A DNA stretch of 64,000 nt from Coprococcus aceti (GTDB taxonomy: Bacteria; Bacillota; Clostridia; Lachnospirales; Lachnospiraceae), in contig NZ_JAOQJT010000002.1 in assembly GCF_025567285.1 (NCBI RefSeq), positions 434,001 through 498,000 of the forward strand, in the 5' to 3' direction. The translations under genes were made by a program, and so were the position numbers. Under the pieces are notes generated by a model. The model worked only from the letters and a program-made list of their open reading frames with translations. It made no database searches and was not told the DNA's origin. This document shows positions 16,162-25,728 of the stretch, piece by piece; position 1 is the first letter of the stretch, and every line of letters begins with the position of its first letter.

Positions 16162-18159
16162 CTATGCGTTTTCTATAAGCTCGTTATTTATCGTGTATTC
16201 AAGGCTGAGCGTCTTTGTTTCATGTATATCATCGAAGTGGACACACAGCTTTCTGTCATCTACATATGTGATGACTCCACGTCCATACCGCTTGTGGATT
16301 ATGGTGTTTCCTGTTTTTATCAGAGACCTGTCCACAAGCATTTCCTGGACAAATCTCGAGGTCACCGCTTTTCTTCCATACATTTTCTGGGGAACATACA
16401 CATACAGTCCATACTTAGCCCTCGTGACTGCCACATAGAACAGCCTGCGTTCCTCCTCTATATTTCCATCTCCGACCGATTTCTTATGAGGCGTTATGTC
16501 CTCAACAGCATCCATTATGAATACATATGAATACTCAAGTCCCTTTGAACAGTGCATAGTCGAAAGTGTGACTGCATCACCTGCCACACTGCCCTGCCTG
16601 CTCTGCTCTCTGAGCTGTTTTGTGTATTCGTCTATATACTCCATCCAGCCGTCGAAGCTCAGGAAGTCTTTTGCACTGTCCTGTATCTCCTCCAGGATAT
16701 CAATATAATCATCCTCACTCACGCCCCTGTACTCAGCATATTCCCTCACATACGCATCCAGTCCAACCGCTTTCCTTATATAATTCACAGCCGCGTACGG
16801 TGCAAGTCTGCTTATCCTCTCCAGATCGTTCTCAAGGACATTTATGTTGTTGACTATCCTATACTTATCCTTATAATTCTGCCTCAGCTCCTCAAAGTTC
16901 ACCACCGGCGAATCAAATGCATCCCTGCTTATATACCTGTTCGGCTTATTGATGATCCTGAGGACCGTTCTCCTGTCCCTGCTGCCCCTTGCAAGCCTTA
17001 TATAGTCAAATATGTTCTCAGCTAGGAAGTGCGTGAAGATATTTGGTATGTTATCCTTCATCAAAAATGGTATGCCATTTTCCATGAGCTTTGAAGCCAG
17101 CGCCCTCGGCTCGGTATTCGTCCTGAATATGATCGCCATTTCACGGTATGGAATACCAGCCCGGTTAAGCTCTGTTATCCTGTCTATGATCTTCTTATTC
17201 TGCTCCGTCATGCTGTCCGTCTTAACTATATGGACTCTGTCGCTCTGTCCCGCGGCAAATGCCGACCTGAGCTGCTTCTCATATCTGTCCCGATTGTTCT
17301 GTATTATCCGCTTCGAGCACTCAACTATATCGTAGCTGCAGCGGTAATTGACATTCAGGTATTCTATAACCGTACCATGGAAATCCTCCGGGAACTTCTT
17401 CATTATAGCCGGAGCAGCCCCCCTGAAGCCATACACCGACTGATCATCGTCACCCACGGAAAATACGTTCTGTCTCTCTCCGGCCAGCAGCTTCACAATG
17501 TCATACTGGATCATATTTATATCCTGGAACTCATCTATGAGTATGTACCGAAACTTGTTCTGCCACATCTTAAGTATGTCTGGTCTCTCCGACAATAGCT
17601 CATATGTGAACACCAGCATATCGTCAAAATCTATCTTCCCGCATCTTCTCAGGAAATTCTCATACTCATCGTACACAACTCGGAAATCCTCAGGCTTCAT
17701 CGTTGTGCTCTCATAGTTCTCAAGACTCACTCTCCCGCTCTTGACATTGCCTATCTCCCCGACAACATTCTTGGCAAAATCCTCCTGACTGTCATACCTG
17801 AAGCCGTGCCTGTCTATGCTGTCCCTTATGACTCCATACTTTTCTGAATCCGTGACGATATTCGCCGCTGTGTAATTATATGCATTTCTGAGTATCCAGA
17901 AAAATACAGAGTGAAACGTGCCAAAGGTTACCCCGCGGACGCCCGGACACAGCTCCTGAAACCGCCCCTTCATCTCATTTGCCGCAGCCTTCGTGAAGGT
18001 TATGACCAGGATATTGTCAGGTCTCACACCATGTTCTTCTGTAATGTATTTTATCCTGTGGGTGATGACCGTAGTCTTACCTGAACCAGGCCCCGCTAGC
18101 AGCAGCATCGGCCCATCGCAGTGTCTCACCGCTCTCTTCTGGGATTCATTAAATTCCAT
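16162..18159 (-). CDS. UvrD/Rep/PcrA-family ATP-dependent DNA helicase
   Basis: 665 residues, superfamily 1A 3'-5' helicase. Motif I GPGSGKTT is near residue 23, motif II in LIDEFQDIN near 210, motif III GDDDQSVYGFRGA near 236, and motif VI VAVTRAK near 575. A small C-terminal domain (HKRYGRGVITYVDD..VHFD) resembles the PcrA tail that contacts RNA polymerase. At 665 residues it is shorter than the usual PcrA of ~740. It probably works in repair or replication restart. ATG at 18159 follows AAAGGA. Confidence 0.93.
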   Translation of the reverse strand: MEFNESQKRAVRHCDGPMLLLAGPGSGKTTVITHRIKYITEEHGVRPDNILVITFTKAAANEMKGRFQELCPGVRGVTFGTFHSVFFWILRNAYNYTAANIVTDSEKYGVIRDSIDRHGFRYDSQEDFAKNVVGEIGNVKSGRVSLENYESTTMKPEDFRVVYDEYENFLRRCGKIDFDDMLVFTYELLSERPDILKMWQNKFRYILIDEFQDINMIQYDIVKLLAGERQNVFSVGDDDQSVYGFRGAAPAIMKKFPEDFHGTVIEYLNVNYRCSYDIVECSKRIIQNNRDRYEKQLRSAFAAGQSDRVHIVKTDSMTEQNKKIIDRITELNRAGIPYREMAIIFRTNTEPRALASKLMENGIPFLMKDNIPNIFTHFLAENIFDYIRLARGSRDRRTVLRIINKPNRYISRDAFDSPVVNFEELRQNYKDKYRIVNNINVLENDLERISRLAPYAAVNYIRKAVGLDAYVREYAEYRGVSEDDYIDILEEIQDSAKDFLSFDGWMEYIDEYTKQLREQSRQGSVAGDAVTLSTMHCSKGLEYSYVFIMDAVEDITPHKKSVGDGNIEEERRLFYVAVTRAKYGLYVYVPQKMYGRKAVTSRFVQEMLVDRSLIKTGNTIIHKRYGRGVITYVDDRKLCVHFDDIHETKTLSLEYTINNELIENA

Positions 18160-18185
18160 CTGTATATCCTTTCACGCAAATATAA

Positions 18186-18218
18186 AAGGCGGTCAAAAGT
18201 TTACCCTTTAACCGCCTT
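18186..18218 (-). terminator. Terminator after the SEC-C gene
   Basis: AAGGCGGT/ACCGCCTT stem; on minus it is followed by TTTTAT. Confidence 0.75.
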
Positions 18219-18255
18219 CTCATATCTGCCAGTTATATCAGCATGACATATATCA

Positions 18256-18759
18256 TTACTTACCGCAGCACTTCTTGTACTTAAGTCCGCTTCCACATGG
18301 ACATGGATCGTTTCTTCCAACCTTTGGTGCCTTGATGATAGTCTTAGATGACTTCTGTATCTTGTAGAGCTCGTCTCTCTTTGCCTTGGCGAATATTCCA
18401 TCCCACTGAGGAAGAGTGTAGAGCCACTCTGCATTGCACTCAACCATGTTCATATAAAGCTTCTCATAATCTATAGGAAGCTTAACCTCTGAGTCCTCTG
18501 TCACATCATCAAGATTGTTTGATTCTGCAAGACTGTCATCTATTCCGTCGAGGAATCCGATCATATACTGAATAGTGAGTCCGTACTTCTCAGCAAGCTC
18601 TTTTACAGTTCCATGTACAGGGTCTGCAAGAGGATTAGCAAGAAGCTGCTCATATACGCCCTTCTCTGCCTGGAAATAACTAACCCAGAATTCCTTTCCC
18701 TCAGGTGTTCTGTCATCTAATCCGTATGCGTAATCACGCCATTCTTTTAATAAACTCAT
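18256..18759 (-). CDS. SEC-C metal-binding domain protein
   Basis: 167 residues. The C terminus is a SEC-C zinc motif, GRNDPCPCGSGLKYKKCCGK, as in the tail of SecA and many other proteins. The upstream ~145 residues are helical and unrecognised; a segment (VKELAEKYGLTIQYMIGFLDGIDDSL) resembles an N-terminal domain common to Lachnospiraceae SEC-C proteins. Function is unknown. It is flanked by its own terminator. Confidence 0.85.
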   Translation of the reverse strand: MSLLKEWRDYAYGLDDRTPEGKEFWVSYFQAEKGVYEQLLANPLADPVHGTVKELAEKYGLTIQYMIGFLDGIDDSLAESNNLDDVTEDSEVKLPIDYEKLYMNMVECNAEWLYTLPQWDGIFAKAKRDELYKIQKSSKTIIKAPKVGRNDPCPCGSGLKYKKCCGK

Positions 18760-18839
18760 TTCATCTACCTCTTAAGTATTTTTTGAACTTTAAAGAGTAT
18801 ATCAAATTATGTAATTTTTTTCAACATATTTGTACTGTT

Positions 18840-19052
18840 CTACTTGTTCTGATCTCTCATATCTTCGCCCTTGCGTCTGAGCACCCTGGCGATGAGCCAT
18901 ATTCCCCAACACACAACAGGAATGACCACATCAAGGAATATCATACCCATCAGATTATCACTTCCGGTTATTCCCATTATAAATGTAGCAACATACATTC
19001 CGATGAGCACAAGTACAAGCACTATAGCTCCAATTCTCTTCAATATATCCAT
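18840..19052 (-). CDS. Small two-helix membrane protein
   Basis: 70 residues with two hydrophobic segments (about 8-28 and 36-55) and a basic tail VLRRKGEDMRDQNK. The ATG at 19052 lies one base after the rarA stop, so it is coupled to rarA. No family is recognised. Confidence 0.65.
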   Translation of the reverse strand: MDILKRIGAIVLVLVLIGMYVATFIMGITGSDNLMGMIFLDVVIPVVCWGIWLIARVLRRKGEDMRDQNK

Positions 19053-19053
19053 A

Positions 19054-20370
19054 TCAGTCTCTCTTCTTTATCTTATCAAAATACGCCTTGATATCTCTCT
19101 CATAACCATTGTCCGACGGCTCATAGAATACCCTGCCTGCAATCTTATCAGGAAGATACTGCTGGTCAACGTAATTATTCGGATAATCATGCGCGTATTT
19201 GTATCCTGAGTGTCCAAGCTTTGCTGCACCGCCGTAATGTGCATCTCTGAGATACACCGGAACCTGACCCGTGTCCTCATGCTTTACCGCATCCATAGCC
19301 GAAAATATCGCATTCACCACAGAATTGCTCTTCGGTGCACACGCAACGTAGGAAGCCGCATGGGCAAGTATTATCTGTGCCTCAGGCATTCCGACTCTCT
19401 CCACAGCCTGTGCACATGCCGACGCCACCACGATAGCATTCGGATCAGCATTGCCCACATCCTCACTGGCACATATCATGATCCTTCTGGCAATAAACTT
19501 TATATCCTCACCTCCGTAAAGCATCTTTGCAAGGTAGAATATCGCCGCATCAGGATCTGATCCACGCATGCTCTTTATAAATGCGGATATTATATCATAA
19601 TGATTATCCCCGTCCTTGTCATATCTTATAGCTCTCTTCTGGATACATTCCTCCGCCACTTCAAGCGTTATGTGTATCCTGCCATCCTCGCTTCTCTCCG
19701 TCGACAGAACTCCGAGCTCTATGGCATTTAACGCACTTCTCGCATCTCCCGACGCCATGTCTGCAAGAAAGTCCTCGGCATCCTCATCAATGTCTGCATC
19801 AAATGCACCCATGCCATTTTCTGAGTACACTGCCTTGTGGATGAGCTTCTTGATGTCCTCCCTGGACAATGGATTGAGCTGGAATATATGGGATCTGGAT
19901 ATGAGAGCCCCGTTAACCTCAAAATAAGGATTCTCCGTGGTCGCTCCTATGAGTACCACCGTTCCATCCTCAACAAATGGCAGGAGATAATCCTGCTGTG
20001 ACTTGTTGAATCTGTGGATCTCATCGATGAACAGTATAGTCCGTCTGCCATACATAGCCTTGGTATTCTTCGCCTCTTCCACAACCTTTTCCATGTCCTT
20101 CTTGCCCGCCGTTGTGGCGTTGAGCTGTCTGAACTCTGCCTTGGTTGTATTGGCTATGACCATGGCAAGCGTAGTCTTGCCGGTCCCCGGAGGGCCATAA
20201 AATATAAGCGAACTTATCTTATCCGCTTTTATCGCCCTGTACAAAAGCTTGTCCTTGCCTATAATATGTTCCTGTCCAACCACGTCATCAAGGCTGGTCG
20301 GTCTCATTCTTTTTGCCAGAGGAGAATCATCCTCCGAGAAATTCTCCCTCATATACTCAAATAAATCCAT
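19054..20370 (-). CDS. rarA: Replication-associated recombination protein A (RarA/MgsA)
   Basis: 438 residues, AAA+ clamp-loader-like ATPase that acts at stalled replication forks. It starts with RMRPTSLDDVVGQEHI. Walker A GPPGTGKTT is near 59-67, Walker B in ILFIDEIHRFNKSQQD, and the sensor region IGATTENP. The C-terminal MgsA domain has AIFYLAKMLYGGED and YLPDKIAGRVFYEPSDNGYE. ATG at 20370. Confidence 0.96.
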   Translation of the reverse strand: MDLFEYMRENFSEDDSPLAKRMRPTSLDDVVGQEHIIGKDKLLYRAIKADKISSLIFYGPPGTGKTTLAMVIANTTKAEFRQLNATTAGKKDMEKVVEEAKNTKAMYGRRTILFIDEIHRFNKSQQDYLLPFVEDGTVVLIGATTENPYFEVNGALISRSHIFQLNPLSREDIKKLIHKAVYSENGMGAFDADIDEDAEDFLADMASGDARSALNAIELGVLSTERSEDGRIHITLEVAEECIQKRAIRYDKDGDNHYDIISAFIKSMRGSDPDAAIFYLAKMLYGGEDIKFIARRIMICASEDVGNADPNAIVVASACAQAVERVGMPEAQIILAHAASYVACAPKSNSVVNAIFSAMDAVKHEDTGQVPVYLRDAHYGGAAKLGHSGYKYAHDYPNNYVDQQYLPDKIAGRVFYEPSDNGYERDIKAYFDKIKKRD

Positions 20371-20413
20371 CTTTATGTCCCTGCCATCTAATATTCAGTG
20401 TCATAAGACACTT

Positions 20414-20445
20414 CGAAGCCCGATATCTTACAATAACGGGCTTCG
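20414..20445 (-). terminator. Possible terminator after the receiver gene
   Basis: A 9-bp stem CGAAGCCCG/CGGGCTTCG with a 14-base loop and no real T-run. Position is right for the end of the TetR/receiver pair. Confidence 0.45.
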
Positions 20446-20466
20446 CATGTATCAATATCATATCAT

Positions 20467-20862
20467 CTACTTGATAATGTCCAGTTTCTTCAGCATGTCA
20501 TTAAACTTCATGATATCAATCGGCTTACATATGTAATCATCATAATCGTCGCTGGCGAGATTACTGTCAAAGCTTGCCTCGTCAAGTGCGCTGGTCATTA
20601 TGACCTTCGATCTGAGCATCCTTGACACTCCGTGCTTTCTCTCTGCACTTCTTATGGATGCCAGAACTTTATACCCATCTATCTTTGGCATCATGATATC
20701 AAGACACACCAGCTCGAACAGTTCGCCCTTCTCAAGAGCATTTACAAATTCATCAACCGCTGCGATTCCATCAGGTGTTATGACCACATCACCAAACTTA
20801 CTCAAATACTTGGATAAAAATTTTGCATTTGCAACATCATCCTCAGCTATTAATATCTTCAT
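20467..20862 (-). CDS. Stand-alone response regulator receiver
   Basis: 131 residues, CheY-like with no output domain. Acidic pocket E7 D8 D9, phospho-acceptor Asp55 in VCLDIMMPKIDG, Thr90 and Lys113 in CKPID. The gene is 18 bases downstream of a TetR regulator with GGGAGG as ribosome site, so the two are likely cotranscribed. No histidine kinase is adjacent, so the partner is unknown. Confidence 0.88.
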   Translation of the reverse strand: MKILIAEDDVANAKFLSKYLSKFGDVVITPDGIAAVDEFVNALEKGELFELVCLDIMMPKIDGYKVLASIRSAERKHGVSRMLRSKVIMTSALDEASFDSNLASDDYDDYICKPIDIMKFNDMLKKLDIIK

Positions 20863-20880
20863 GACAATTCCTCCCTAATT

Positions 20881-21468
20881 TTACAACCTAAGTACTTTCT
20901 CAAGATGACTGAGCATCTCCTTGATCTCACCCCTGAAACTCTTCCTTGAGTATTGGTTTCTCCGTTCAAGCAATCCCTCTGTAAAAATTCCGTTGAACAT
21001 GAGCGTAAGTTCCTTCGGTGAGAAAACCGCTCGTATCTCCTTGCTGTCAATCGCACTCTGAAACAATGTGCATACAAAATCATTACGCTTCAACATACAC
21101 TCAGAGATGATCTCTCTCGTCTCTGACATGTGAAGCAATTCTTCATAATGCAGCATTATCGCACCCATACCAATATAGTTATCATAATATGTTGCATATG
21201 TATCTGCATAATACTTGATCTTATCTAGGTATGTCCCGTCAAGTCTCTCAACAGTCCTCTGGATATTGACATCAAATGCCGCATATTCGTTCACAACCGC
21301 TATAAGTACCTCATCTATACCCCCAAAATACTTATATATCAGCGTATCAGATATATTCTGCTTTCGTGCAAGGTTCTTCGGTGTAAGAGCATGTAATCCC
21401 AAATCTCCAATTAGTTCGATAGCTGAAGCGACAATTTTATCTCTGCGCGAAATATAACTATCCTCCAA
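20881..21468 (-). CDS. TetR/AcrR family regulator
   Basis: 195 residues. The N-terminal helix-turn-helix is in IVASAIELIGDLGLHALTPKNLARKQNISDTLIYKYFGG (about 12-50), followed by an all-helical ligand domain. The start is TTG at 21468 with a perfect GGGAGG eight bases upstream. The ligand and targets are unknown; its own operon with the receiver is a likely target. Confidence 0.85.
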   Translation of the reverse strand: MEDSYISRRDKIVASAIELIGDLGLHALTPKNLARKQNISDTLIYKYFGGIDEVLIAVVNEYAAFDVNIQRTVERLDGTYLDKIKYYADTYATYYDNYIGMGAIMLHYEELLHMSETREIISECMLKRNDFVCTLFQSAIDSKEIRAVFSPKELTLMFNGIFTEGLLERRNQYSRKSFRGEIKEMLSHLEKVLRL

Positions 21469-21550
21469 TGTCTGTTCCTCCCATTACACATAATTTTGCC
21501 CTTAGAACACTGATTTTATTCTATGTCATGGGATATATTTTGTCAACATT

Positions 21551-22450
21551 TTAGACTATCAAGAGTTTTCCTTTTTCCCTGCTGTACATATACAAACTGT
21601 CAGACAGATAATCCAAGGCAGACACTGTTACCTTGTTCGCCTCTCTTATGAGATCCTTGTAATAATCCTCTGTGTAATCCGCACTTGCCCTGATAAACAG
21701 CAGCTCATGCACACTGGATGGCAGGATATATATGTCATCACCCACCATATTCGCACACTCCTCAAGCATTCCATCATACAGTACGGCCGTGGCCCCATTG
21801 ATACCGTGCGTGTTTGACAACATGTACAGTTCGTCCACATTGTCACAGTCGTCATCGAAATCTATCCCTTCATATCTGCCCTTCAGCGCATCAAAAAGGT
21901 TCTGCCTTACACACGGAAACATTCTCTGGGTGTTCTTAAGTGCATTCTTATACAATGTATCCAGACTGACTCTCCACCTCTTCACATCATTATTGTTGAC
22001 TATCGTGGTTGCCAGGCCGTCGTTATCCAGACTCAGCACCCTTCTGAAAGTTATCGCAAGATCATTAAACTCTATAAATGGTGCACTCTCAAGCAGCCGG
22101 CTATTTCGCTCCCTGTTGACAAGCCGCAATATTATGTTGTCCATAACCTTCGTCTCATCCACCACATCGCGTATATCAAGCTTCCTGCACCTGCAGTTCG
22201 CCTCTCTGAGCCTGCATATATCTTCCATAACAACATCAAAATCCATCCCCTGCTCATAATCCCTGTAAAACGGATCAAGATATATCGTAGGACACACCTC
22301 TTCAGAGCTCTTGCACACATTCATCGCAGTGAGCTCCACCCCATTATTCTTCAAAACCTTATTGACCCGGATGTCTGATCCATCTCCCTGTCTGAGAAGT
22401 CTGCTTCTCATTTCATCCACTACTCTGGCTATAAATTCATCAAAATTCAT
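21551..22450 (-). CDS. DUF5688 family protein
   Basis: 299 residues with the DUF5688 N terminus (VLKNNGVELTAMNV, then CPTIYLDPFYRDYEQG). Lachnospiraceae carry many paralogs of unknown function; no catalytic motif or membrane segment is seen. ATG at 22450 has AAAGGAG upstream. It stands alone between TetR and hisC. Confidence 0.8.
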   Translation of the reverse strand: MNFDEFIARVVDEMRSRLLRQGDGSDIRVNKVLKNNGVELTAMNVCKSSEEVCPTIYLDPFYRDYEQGMDFDVVMEDICRLREANCRCRKLDIRDVVDETKVMDNIILRLVNRERNSRLLESAPFIEFNDLAITFRRVLSLDNDGLATTIVNNNDVKRWRVSLDTLYKNALKNTQRMFPCVRQNLFDALKGRYEGIDFDDDCDNVDELYMLSNTHGINGATAVLYDGMLEECANMVGDDIYILPSSVHELLFIRASADYTEDYYKDLIREANKVTVSALDYLSDSLYMYSREKGKLLIV

Positions 22451-22560
22451 TCAATTCTCCTTTTACAAACAAAATCAAACGAAACGTCCCGATATTTTTT
22501 CCTGAAATATTTCATGGGTGAATTCTATAGAAAAACTCTGCCAAATTCAATAGTTTTGGT

Positions 22561-22600
22561 GCGCTTTATAGTGGAATCCTGCGCTTTATAGTGGAATCCT
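22561..22600. repeat. Two exact tandem copies of a 20-bp sequence
   Basis: GCGCTTTATAGTGGAATCCT at 22561-22580 and again at 22581-22600, with no gene across it. Repeated terminal motifs like this occur at insertion-sequence ends, so it may be an IS remnant. No transposase is present. Confidence 0.8.
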
Positions 22601-22626
22601 GGCACAGTTGTTGCCGCCATATCAAG

Positions 22627-22656
22627 AAAAAACCGCCATGTCTTCGGCACAGCGGT
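22627..22656 (-). terminator. Terminator after hisC
   Basis: ACCGC/GCGGT outer stem with partial inner pairing, followed on minus by TTTTTTCTTG. Confidence 0.7.
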
Positions 22657-22663
22657 CTGTTTA

Positions 22664-23719
22664 TTATCTCTCCTGTATATAATTTGTAAGGAACTCTGTG
22701 AATTTATCCATCTCTTCATCCGTACCAATGGATATCCTCAGATAATTGTCTATACGTGGTTTGTCAAAATATCTGACATATATATGGGCATCCTTCGCAG
22801 CCTGGAATATCTCCTTTGCCGGAATATCCTTATGCGTTGCAAATACAAAGTTTGCAGACGAAGGAAGGCATGTAAAATCAAGTGGCTTTATAGCTTCCAC
22901 GAATCTCTCTCTCGTGGCGACCACCTTTGAAACAGTCTCCTTAAAATACTCATCGTCCTTAACTGACTCTGTTCCCATTATCAGTGATGGTCTGTTCATT
23001 GTATATGAGTTGTATGAATACTTTACGTCATTGAGGGCCTTTATCAGAACCGGGTTGCTTATTGCATATCCTATCCTGAGTCCCGCCATGGATCTCGACT
23101 TTGAGAACGTTCTTACAACCACAAGATTGTCATATTTGTCTATAAGGCCAAGTGCCGACTCGCCGCCGAAATCTATATACGCTTCGTCTACTATGACTAT
23201 CGAATCTTTGTTGTGGCTGACTATATCCTCCACATTCTTTATGTCCTCGTATATTCCTGTAGGGGCATTTGGATTAGGGAATACGATTCCCCCATTCTCT
23301 CTGTAGTAATTCTCCTTCACCAGCCTGAAGTTTTCGTCAAGTGCCGGTCTCTCGTAAGGGATACTGAAAAGCTCTGCCCACACATCATAGAAGGAATATG
23401 TAATGTCAGGGAACAATATTGGTTTGTCAGAGTTGAAAAATGTAAGAAACGACATGGCAAGCACATCATCCGAACCCACTCCCACAAATACCTGTGAAGG
23501 ATCAACTCCGTGATACTCTGCAAGCACATCGACAAGTGCCGATGCTGTTGGATCCGGATATAATCTGAGTGTATCGATATCCACTATTGCATTCTTCACT
23601 CTCTGTGACGGGCCGTACGGATTCTCATTCGTATTGAGCTTTATCACATCTGTATCCTTAGGCTGTTCACCCGGAACATAAGGTTCTACTTTTCTTATAT
23701 TGTCGCTCCACGCTGCCAT
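22664..23719 (-). CDS. hisC: Histidinol-phosphate aminotransferase-like (HisC)
   Basis: 351 residues, class I/II PLP aminotransferase. KLNTNENPYGPS is near 28-39, the PLP Asp is in VDEAYIDF, and the Schiff-base Lys is in RTFSKSRSMAGLRIGY. It transaminates histidinol phosphate in histidine synthesis; related Tyr/Phe aminotransferases cannot be fully excluded. ATG at 23719 is one base from the prfA stop, and the ribosome site (GAGGAGGAA) lies in the last prfA codons. No other his gene is nearby. Confidence 0.85.
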   Translation of the reverse strand: MAAWSDNIRKVEPYVPGEQPKDTDVIKLNTNENPYGPSQRVKNAIVDIDTLRLYPDPTASALVDVLAEYHGVDPSQVFVGVGSDDVLAMSFLTFFNSDKPILFPDITYSFYDVWAELFSIPYERPALDENFRLVKENYYRENGGIVFPNPNAPTGIYEDIKNVEDIVSHNKDSIVIVDEAYIDFGGESALGLIDKYDNLVVVRTFSKSRSMAGLRIGYAISNPVLIKALNDVKYSYNSYTMNRPSLIMGTESVKDDEYFKETVSKVVATRERFVEAIKPLDFTCLPSSANFVFATHKDIPAKEIFQAAKDAHIYVRYFDKPRIDNYLRISIGTDEEMDKFTEFLTNYIQER

Positions 23720-23720
23720 A

Positions 23721-24797
23721 TTATTCCTCCTCATTCACCTGTGCCAGCTTTGCTGTCTGGTCAGCCGCTATAAGACTGTCTATAAGTTCATTCAGATCTC
23801 CGTTCATGATCTGGTCAAGCTTGTATAATGTGAGCTTGATCCTGTGATCTGTAACTCTTCCCTCAGGGAAATTGTATGTTCTGATCTTCTCTGATCTGTC
23901 TCCTGTTCCTATCTGGCTTCTTCTGTCCGCAGCCTCTGCGTCATGCTGCTTCTGGAGCTCCATGTCGTACAGCTTTGATCTCAGAAGGGCAAATGCCTTT
24001 GCCTTGTTCTGGAGCTGTGATTTCTCTGTCTGGCTGTAGATCACTATTCCTGTAGGTATATGTGTAAGACGTACTGCCGAATCGGTTGTATTGACACACT
24101 GTCCACCGTTTCCGGATGCTCGCATTACATCTATCCTTATATCATTCTCATTTATCTCTACATCAACTTCCTCAGCCTCAGGCATAACCGCAACTGTTAT
24201 GGTCGATGTATGGATTCTTCCGCCTGACTCTGTCTTAGGTATACGCTGTACTCTGTGTACACCACTCTCGTACTTCATCTTGGAGTACGCACCGTCTCCG
24301 GTGATCATGAACACAGCCTCCTTGAATCCTCCGATACCGTTCTCGTTGACACTCATAAGTTCAACCTTCCACTTAAACTGGTCAACATATTTCTGGTACA
24401 TTCTGTACACCTCATATGCGAACAGAGCAGCCTCATCTCCGCCTGCACCGGCACGGATCTCCACGATTACGTTCTTGGAATCGTTAGGATCCTTTGGAAG
24501 CAGAAGAATCTTGAGTTCCTGCTCTATGGTCTCGAGATTCGCCTTTGCCTCATTCATCTCTTCCTTTGCCATCTCGCGGAGCTCCTCGTCGCTCTCCTCC
24601 TCAAGAATCTCAAGACTGTCCTCTATGGTAGTCTTTGCATCCTTGTACTCATGGTACTTCTCAACTATAGGTGAGAGATCGCTCTGCTCCTTCATGAGCT
24701 TTCTGAATTTGTTCTGATCTGACACAACATCAGGATCGGTGAGCTGATTATTTATCGTATCAAGCTTATCTACAAGTTCTTCTAATCTGTCAAACAT
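23721..24797 (-). CDS. prfA: Peptide chain release factor 1
   Basis: 358 residues. GGQ is at 231-233 (GNGGQCVN), and the stop-codon-reading PxT-type loop PKTESGGR is near 187-194. It releases peptides at UAA/UAG. The GGQ glutamine is the substrate of PrmC, encoded immediately upstream. Confidence 0.96.
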   Translation of the reverse strand: MFDRLEELVDKLDTINNQLTDPDVVSDQNKFRKLMKEQSDLSPIVEKYHEYKDAKTTIEDSLEILEEESDEELREMAKEEMNEAKANLETIEQELKILLLPKDPNDSKNVIVEIRAGAGGDEAALFAYEVYRMYQKYVDQFKWKVELMSVNENGIGGFKEAVFMITGDGAYSKMKYESGVHRVQRIPKTESGGRIHTSTITVAVMPEAEEVDVEINENDIRIDVMRASGNGGQCVNTTDSAVRLTHIPTGIVIYSQTEKSQLQNKAKAFALLRSKLYDMELQKQHDAEAADRRSQIGTGDRSEKIRTYNFPEGRVTDHRIKLTLYKLDQIMNGDLNELIDSLIAADQTAKLAQVNEEE

Positions 24798-24849
24798 ATC
24801 TATACCTCTCTATATTCATTCTGTCACGCTGTCTCCTGCAGCGTTAAAT

Positions 24850-25713
24850 CTACCGGTTATCTTCTCTGTCATATCTGCCGTACACCACCCGGTCATTACC
24901 ACTCAGATCCTGTACAACATGTATATCGTCATAACCTGAATCTACAAGGAGGTACTGTACATCTTCTGCCTGATCATTGCCAATCTCGAATACAACATAT
25001 CCTTCATCCTTTATATATTCTCTCGCCTTATCGGCTATTATTCTATAAAAATACAATCCATCCGCCGTTCCGTCAAGTGCCAGATGTGGTTCATGCTCCC
25101 TGACCTCCGGCATGAGTGTCTCTATGACATCACTTCTTATATATGGAGGATTCGACAGTATGAGGTCATATTTCCCGGATATCTGCTCAAAGAGATTCGT
25201 CCTGACCACTTCAAATCTATCATCCCCTGCACACAGTTTCGCTACATTTCTCCTTGCAAGACCGATCGCTGCCTCAGATACATCGGCAAGTACGATCCTG
25301 CTGTTCTTATTCCAGAGTCCAAACGATACTCCTATGCAGCCCGAACCGCAGCACATGTCCAGAACATCAACGTTATGGTCAGCGTCCTTTACAAGCTTCA
25401 ATGCCGTCTCAACAAGAGTCTCTGTGTCCATCCTTGGAATGAGCACATCTTCTGCAGTATCAAAATCATATCCCATGAAATTCTGCTCACCTGTGATATA
25501 CTGAAGCGGAATCCTTGTGCTCCTCTTTTCTATGAGCTTCATGTAGGCTTCCGATTTATCATCATCCACGTCATCTTCTCTGGCCATGATCATATCCATA
25601 CGGTTCATACCCGACAGGTACTGCCACAATATATCAGCGTCTATATCCGCATCAGGAACATCACTTTTCTTCAGCCTGTCCCGTCCCATTCTCAAAAGTT
25701 CACACAGCTTCAT
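24850..25713 (-). CDS. prmC: Release factor glutamine methyltransferase
   Basis: 287 residues, with an N-terminal helical domain and a SAM methyltransferase domain. SAM motif VLDMCCGSGCIGVSFG is near 117-132, and catalytic NPPY at 188-191. It N5-methylates the GGQ glutamine of RF1/RF2. It precedes prfA in the rpmE-DUF1385-prmC-prfA order that is conserved in Clostridia. Confidence 0.95.
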   Translation of the reverse strand: MKLCELLRMGRDRLKKSDVPDADIDADILWQYLSGMNRMDMIMAREDDVDDDKSEAYMKLIEKRSTRIPLQYITGEQNFMGYDFDTAEDVLIPRMDTETLVETALKLVKDADHNVDVLDMCCGSGCIGVSFGLWNKNSRIVLADVSEAAIGLARRNVAKLCAGDDRFEVVRTNLFEQISGKYDLILSNPPYIRSDVIETLMPEVREHEPHLALDGTADGLYFYRIIADKAREYIKDEGYVVFEIGNDQAEDVQYLLVDSGYDDIHVVQDLSGNDRVVYGRYDREDNR

Positions 25714-25728
25714 CTCTATCGAAATCCT

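Noticed and set aside
20414..20445. Riboswitch upstream of rarA
   Set aside because: It is a simple hairpin at the end of the receiver gene with no known aptamer pattern.
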